Of a stretch of 8,585 nt of DNA, positions 5,901 through 8,585 are shown piece by piece. This DNA comes from Bacteroidales bacterium UBA1237 (GTDB lineage: Bacteria > Bacteroidota > Bacteroidia > Bacteroidales > UBA932), in the NCBI GenBank assembly GCA_002308935.1, contig DBWN01000018.1, positions 1 to 8,585 on the forward strand. The letters are read 5' to 3'. The notes beneath the pieces are model-generated. The model was given only the letters and a program-made list of their open reading frames with translations, made no database searches and was not told the origin of the DNA. Positions within the stretch are counted from its first letter, which is position 1. The number at the start of each line of letters is the position of its first letter. The position numbers were made by a program, and so were the translations under genes.

Positions 5901-7116
5901 AGTTCAGAAAACTGTTCTGGCCGCTCTGGCGGAATATACCTGCGCCATCAGTGGCGACCCATAGATTTCCTTCAGCATCCTCGTGGATTGACATTACACA
6001 GGCGCTGTTCTCCCCCGGGATGCCTTTGATACTGAATCCCATATAAGAGAATCCAAACATTGACATCGGAACCACGGCTATTCCGTTCTGGTATATTCCT
6101 AGCCAAAGATTGCCTTGTCCGTCCTTGACCATGATTTCCGCTTTCTTGGATTCAAGAATCCTTTGCGCTTCAGGTAGATTAGCTTCAAGGATGTTCTCGG
6201 TGGCCATGTCAAAAAGCGCGATTCCGTATTTTTCATCGCTTACAAGGAATCCTTTACCTCCTTCCTGCTCTGAAAAAGTATTGTAAATGATGGAAGAAAT
6301 GGATAAGGATCTCGCGTTAGCTGAGATAGCTTTCCTGATAAGCCCTGTGGTGGAGTCGTAAACGAGTGTTCCGTGTGAGGATGTTCCTATTATGATATTC
6401 TTACCTATCGGGTCCTCAGCTATACAATTCACCCGGATTACTCCGCTTTCTCTTGTCAGATCGGGAGAGAGCGAGACGTTGTCAGCCGGTTCAAGAGTGT
6501 CTACATCCAGAACACAGAATTGTGTCTGGTCTTCGGTGATGATCCAGAGCCTTCTTGAAGAATCGAGGAATAGTGTCTTCACGAATTCGTTCTTCAGACT
6601 CCTGAATATCTTTTCCCTTTTCTCGTTTAGCAGATTTTGTGTATCCAGATCTATTACATATACGCCATATCCTTCTGTCCCTACGAACAACAGGTTCCCG
6701 GAAACCCGGTCCGGAACTCCGGTCAAGCAGCTGATGAACTGCTCGGATGAAGGGATTCTGGCGTCGTTGAGATCGAAATGCCGGAATATATTATAATCGG
6801 AGTCGAATAGGTCCAGGCCGGAAGCCGTCCCCACCCACTTCTTCCCATCCGGGGCCTCATATATCTCATGGACGGATTCGCTGTAGATCGAGTTCGGGTT
6901 TTCTCCGTCATGAGTGAAGGTCTCGAATCCGACGCCGTCGAATCTTAGAAGGCCACCTTCAGTACAGATCCACATGAAACCACTCGGGTCCTGGTATATC
7001 TTGTTTACTTGAGTGTTCTGCAGGCCGTTCTCGGGTGTGAACATCCTCGCTCTTTGCCCGAAAGCAAGAGTCGTGACTGTCATACAGATTGCGACGAAGA
7101 AGAAGCGCTTTTTCAT
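2941..7116 (-). CDS. Hybrid two-component system sensor/regulator (HTCS), SusC-linked
   Basis: One 1391-residue protein joins sensor kinase and transcription factor. In order: signal peptide (1-20, probable cut AFG|Q); 14 propeller-type repeats with WxGT-like cores between about 30 and 660, fitting two seven-bladed propellers in the periplasm; Y_Y_Y domain (about 715-790); one membrane helix (about 797-815); coiled linker; HisKA with phosphorylated His845 in THEIRTP; HATPase with N-box Asn961 and G2 box GSGVG (1028-1032); receiver with acidic E1121-D1122-D1123, phosphoacceptor Asp1164, Thr1194 and Lys1216; AraC-type helix-turn-helix (about 1260-1363). All key phosphorelay residues are present. 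The G1 box reads FNSGSRI instead of a DxGxG form. Length is normal for HTCS. Such proteins bind oligosaccharides and activate the neighbouring utilisation locus; divergent orientation to susC supports this here. The ligand cannot be told from sequence. Confidence 0.96.
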   Translation of the reverse strand: MKKRFFFVAICMTVTTLAFGQRARMFTPENGLQNTQVNKIYQDPSGFMWICTEGGLLRFDGVGFETFTHDGENPNSIYSESVHEIYEAPDGKKWVGTASGLDLFDSDYNIFRHFDLNDARIPSSEQFISCLTGVPDRVSGNLLFVGTEGYGVYVIDLDTQNLLNEKREKIFRSLKNEFVKTLFLDSSRRLWIITEDQTQFCVLDVDTLEPADNVSLSPDLTRESGVIRVNCIAEDPIGKNIIIGTSSHGTLVYDSTTGLIRKAISANARSLSISSIIYNTFSEQEGGKGFLVSDEKYGIALFDMATENILEANLPEAQRILESKKAEIMVKDGQGNLWLGIYQNGIAVVPMSMFGFSYMGFSIKGIPGENSACVMSIHEDAEGNLWVATDGAGIFRQSGQNSFLNYNRDNSGLTNNSIMALAEDKYGNIWIGTYQDGLFYWNKNTGIRKFPDSGNIRSERIRVLEYDSSRDLLYAGTHGAGMVVIDPDRKAVVSSNIVEDDDLWVSTLHIDGEGTLWVGTYNGPKRWDPDTGQLQTYEIIQDKTRTRTYAISSSPDGTIWFGTGEGLFASKPSTKEVRQYTERDGLSNNNVRDILVASSGELWISTANGLSRLSPQNNGIINYHAYDGLQGNEFRSGAAFKSPSGKLYFGGTGGVTAFSPVMVDGSSHRVPQVFLSRLEMLDKEIKYDPSKGASNLIDKHISEATSITIPSDVDLFSLGFSVPEYTNPQRIVYSYRLVGFDSGWKSVPASLRMATYTNVPPGKYTFEVRAYFEGFTEEFSQLEVSVKVEYPWYRKFWAYCIYLAILSMIIFTVIRQYHRRKAQEEEKQKAELKELRLGLFTNLTHEIRTPLNLVMGPLGSMREAEMDSSKKDTYNLMYRNCLRINRIVNQLMDIQKVDAGQMPMHFRETDLVFFIKDVMQSFQNLAKTKKISFTLSSAHEEESLWIDQGNFDKIIYNILSNAFKHTPDGGKIKVGISAPKVNRGVLDSDIKEYVEVDIFNSGSRIEEEYLTRIFDRFVQVNPYDANTGSGVGLNLTKLLVELHHGQITAGNEEDGVVFKVLFPVGKDHLSDEELSVITRNQDLYVKKTESLVDSHEDETFAVESSDEKRIAAAKRNVIVIEDDPETREYLRALLQVNYNVTACNDAEEAWPLITTTLPDAVVSDLVLPGMTGNEICSKIRHNQTTNHIPVIILTGQNGEKEEQEASDSGADKFLSKPISVELLLSNIAQVISSRETMKGKLSSGMNYDYAGIKMDSADEKLIKRIVDSIRRHIEDPDFDVSALCNDVGISRVHLNRKLKENGNVPPSVLIKSFRMKQAAYLLINKKVNVSEVAYRVGFSSHSYFSSAFKEYFGMSPREFVAKFIDHPDDPDLRKMFGLLDDNQEDRTSNSQ
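2956..2993 (+). terminator. Terminator of the repeat-protein gene, inside the end of the convergent sensor gene
   Basis: TGTCCGGTCTTCTTGA (2956-2971) and TCAAGAAGGCCGAACA (2978-2993) pair over 16 positions with one mismatch and one G-U, loop TTATCG, followed by TTTTTCT (2994-3000). This is the strongest intrinsic terminator in the window and reads correctly on the + strand, 30 bp after the stop at 2925. It overlaps the codons for the last ~15 residues of the minus-strand HTCS gene. On the minus strand no T-tract follows the hairpin. Confidence 0.8.
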
Positions 7117-7135
7117 TTTTATTCCGGTTTTGGTA

Positions 7136-7143
7136 CAAAAGTA
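7136..7143 (-). promoter_or_regulatory. Candidate -7 box of the HTCS gene
   Basis: Read on the minus strand this is TACTTTTG, matching TAnnTTTG, 19 bp before the start codon at 7116. No TTTG lies at the proper -33 position on that strand. The leader would be about 10 nt, short but seen in this phylum. Confidence 0.45.
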
Positions 7144-7230
7144 ATAAATCTTTCTGCTTTGGTGCCCGTGTATATGTCTTCTTTCGGGCTGATGGAATAA
7201 AATCTAAAACCTCTGTAACATTTCGGAATC

Positions 7231-7263
7231 GTATCGTCACCCGTGCTCGATAATTTTGTATCG
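7231..7263 (+). promoter_or_regulatory. Candidate susC promoter -7 box with overlapping repeated TATCG motif
   Basis: TAATTTTG (7251-7258) matches the TAnnTTTG -7 consensus, predicting a leader of about 45 nt before ATG 7312. No proper -33 TTTG is present, which fits a promoter that needs an activator. GTATCG occurs at 7231-7236 and 7258-7263, and the inverse CGATA at 7248-7252, so CGATA-ATTTTG-TATCG forms a palindrome over the -7 box. This could be an operator for the HTCS or another regulator; the box is better supported than the operator. Confidence 0.45.
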
Positions 7264-7311
7264 GTTTAAATGGTCAACCACATTGAGTTCATTAAAACAA
7301 CCATTCATATT

Positions 7312-8585
7312 ATGCAATTGAAGTCTAAAACTGTGCTTTTGTCTGTAGTGACAGCCCTGTTGGTCCCGTTCTGCGCGCAGGCCCAGAACATTACCGTCAG
7401 CGGCACGATCACTGATCAGAGTGGAGAGACCGTCAGCGGTGCAGCCGTCATGGTCCTGAACACTACTACCGGCGCCGTTACTGGCCTGGATGGAACTTAC
7501 TCTCTTACCGTCAGCCCTTCCACGACCCTTGAGGTCTCTTGTATGGGCTATACTACTCAGCGTATACCCGTGCAGGGGCGCACGCATATAGATATTGTAC
7601 TGAGTGACGATGCCCAGGCCCTTGACGCCATAGTGGTTATCGGTTACGGCTCGGCAAGAAAATCAGATGTCACAGGATCTATCGCTTCCATGGGTGGAGA
7701 CAATCTCCGTGAAATCGCATCAGGAGATTTCACCCATTCTCTCAACGGTAGGGTTGCAGGAGTCCAGATGACCCAGACTTCTTCACGTCCTGGCGCGAGC
7801 ATGGAAATCCGTATCAGGGGCGACCGCTCCCTTTCGGCTTCCAATGATCCTCTCATCGTTCTCGATGGCGTTCCTTTCATGGGGTCCCTCTCGGATATCG
7901 CAACCGGTGATATCAAGAGTATGGATATCCTTAAGGACGCATCCTCAACAGCTATTTACGGATCCAGGGGTGCGAACGGCGTTATCCTAATAACTACATA
8001 CAAAGGAGTCTCAGGACAGGAACCAAAGGTCTCCTTCAACAACTACATCGGCTTCAAGAAGGCTATCAAGTACCCCATGATGAGCGGCCCCGATTACGTG
8101 AAATTGCGTAATGCCGCCGGCAAGTTCACAACGAAAGTCGGATTCGAGGACGAGAGCCTCGACATTGATTGGCAGGATCTTTTCTACCGTACCGGTATCG
8201 TCCACAACCACGAACTCAGCGTGGTCGGAGGAACAATGAAAGGCAGCTACCGTTTCGGTGTATCCTATTATAAAGATGAAGCTGTGGTCCCTACACAAGA
8301 CTATGACCGAATCTCCCTCAACGGCAGTCTTGACCAGAATCTCAAGGACTGGCTCAAGATCGGTTTTTCTACCAATACGAACTACAATAAGAGCCACGGA
8401 AACCAGCTTGGCCTCTATGGTATTCTTCAGCTTTCTCCCATCCTCAATCCCAAGGACAAAGACGGCAACGATCTTGTACGCTCCAGCATGCCGTTGGATG
8501 ACGTATGGATCATGACCAGGAAGAACATTGAGGACTACAGCGACCGCTGGGTCAGCGAGAGCTTCGGCTTCGGTTCTTATAATAC
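7312..8585 (+). CDS. SusC-like TonB-dependent outer-membrane receptor, N-terminal part
   Basis: The frame is open from ATG 7312 to the right edge (424 full codons), so the gene is cut by the window. Order: signal peptide (1-24, cut AQA|QN); carboxypeptidase-regulatory-like beta-sandwich (about 27-97, with VSGTITDQSGETVSGAAV and LDGTYSL); TonB-box-like LDAIVVIGYG (104-113); plug domain (about 118-235) with SusC signatures SNDPLIVLDGVPF (177-189) and DASSTAIYGSRGANGVILIT (209-228); then the first barrel strands. There is no N-terminal STN anti-sigma-signalling domain. SusC proteins form a TonB-powered outer-membrane channel closed by a SusD lipoprotein lid and import oligosaccharides. SusD would be expected just downstream, outside the window. 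The divergent HTCS is the likely activator. ATG 7312 is chosen because a complete signal peptide follows it directly. Confidence 0.95.
   Translation, partial: MQLKSKTVLLSVVTALLVPFCAQAQNITVSGTITDQSGETVSGAAVMVLNTTTGAVTGLDGTYSLTVSPSTTLEVSCMGYTTQRIPVQGRTHIDIVLSDDAQALDAIVVIGYGSARKSDVTGSIASMGGDNLREIASGDFTHSLNGRVAGVQMTQTSSRPGASMEIRIRGDRSLSASNDPLIVLDGVPFMGSLSDIATGDIKSMDILKDASSTAIYGSRGANGVILITTYKGVSGQEPKVSFNNYIGFKKAIKYPMMSGPDYVKLRNAAGKFTTKVGFEDESLDIDWQDLFYRTGIVHNHELSVVGGTMKGSYRFGVSYYKDEAVVPTQDYDRISLNGSLDQNLKDWLKIGFSTNTNYNKSHGNQLGLYGILQLSPILNPKDKDGNDLVRSSMPLDDVWIMTRKNIEDYSDRWVSESFGFGSYN

Noticed and set aside
6392..6796. 134-codon open frame on the + strand
   Set aside because: Antisense to the HTCS propeller repeats, no recognisable features.
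7237..8397. Several minus-strand open frames (7237-7587, 7644-7916, 8011-8397)
   Set aside because: All are antisense to the susC-like gene, which has a signal peptide and clear family signatures in its own frame.
1..8585. CRISPR arrays, insertion sequences, phage or defence genes
   Set aside because: No regularly spaced repeats, transposase, terminal inverted repeats or known defence domains are visible.

Overview
The window looks like chromosome of a Bacteroidota bacterium, most likely order Bacteroidales. The evidence is a SusC-type outer-membrane receptor next to a one-protein hybrid two-component sensor (HTCS), several promoter boxes of the Bacteroidota form TAnnTTTG (one with a well-spaced upstream TTTG), and genes starting without clear Shine-Dalgarno sequences. 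The species cannot be named from the sequence.

Left part (1-2061): the 3' end of a family M49 (dipeptidyl-peptidase III-like) gene runs off the left edge. Its metal-binding motif reads REVAH instead of HExxH, and other catalytic positions also look substituted, so it may be a pseudoenzyme. A probable terminator and about 355 bp without a convincing gene follow. Next come a small three-helix GlsB/YeaQ/YmgE-type membrane protein and an unrecognised membrane-anchored or exported protein.

Middle part (2062-2940): a tRNA-Gly(TCC) gene has its own consensus promoter, a hairpin in its short leader and a good intrinsic terminator. It is followed by an unrecognised 174-aa protein with two copies of a GRVDHP-GKAQWMD repeat. 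The terminator of that gene appears to lie inside the 3' end of the convergent sensor gene.

Right part (2941-8585): a 1391-residue HTCS is encoded on the minus strand. It has a signal peptide, 14 propeller-type repeats, a Y_Y_Y domain, one membrane helix, histidine kinase, receiver and AraC-type DNA-binding domains. It is divergent from a susC-like gene that starts at 7312 and runs off the right edge. This is the usual layout of the edge of a polysaccharide utilisation locus: the HTCS would sense a glycan breakdown product in the periplasm and activate the susC operon from the 195-bp shared region. SusD, glycoside hydrolases and the substrate are outside the window.

No clearly new multi-gene system is visible. 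The best leads are the degenerate M49 active site, the repeat protein at 2401-2925, and the repeated TATCG/CGATA motif over the susC promoter.
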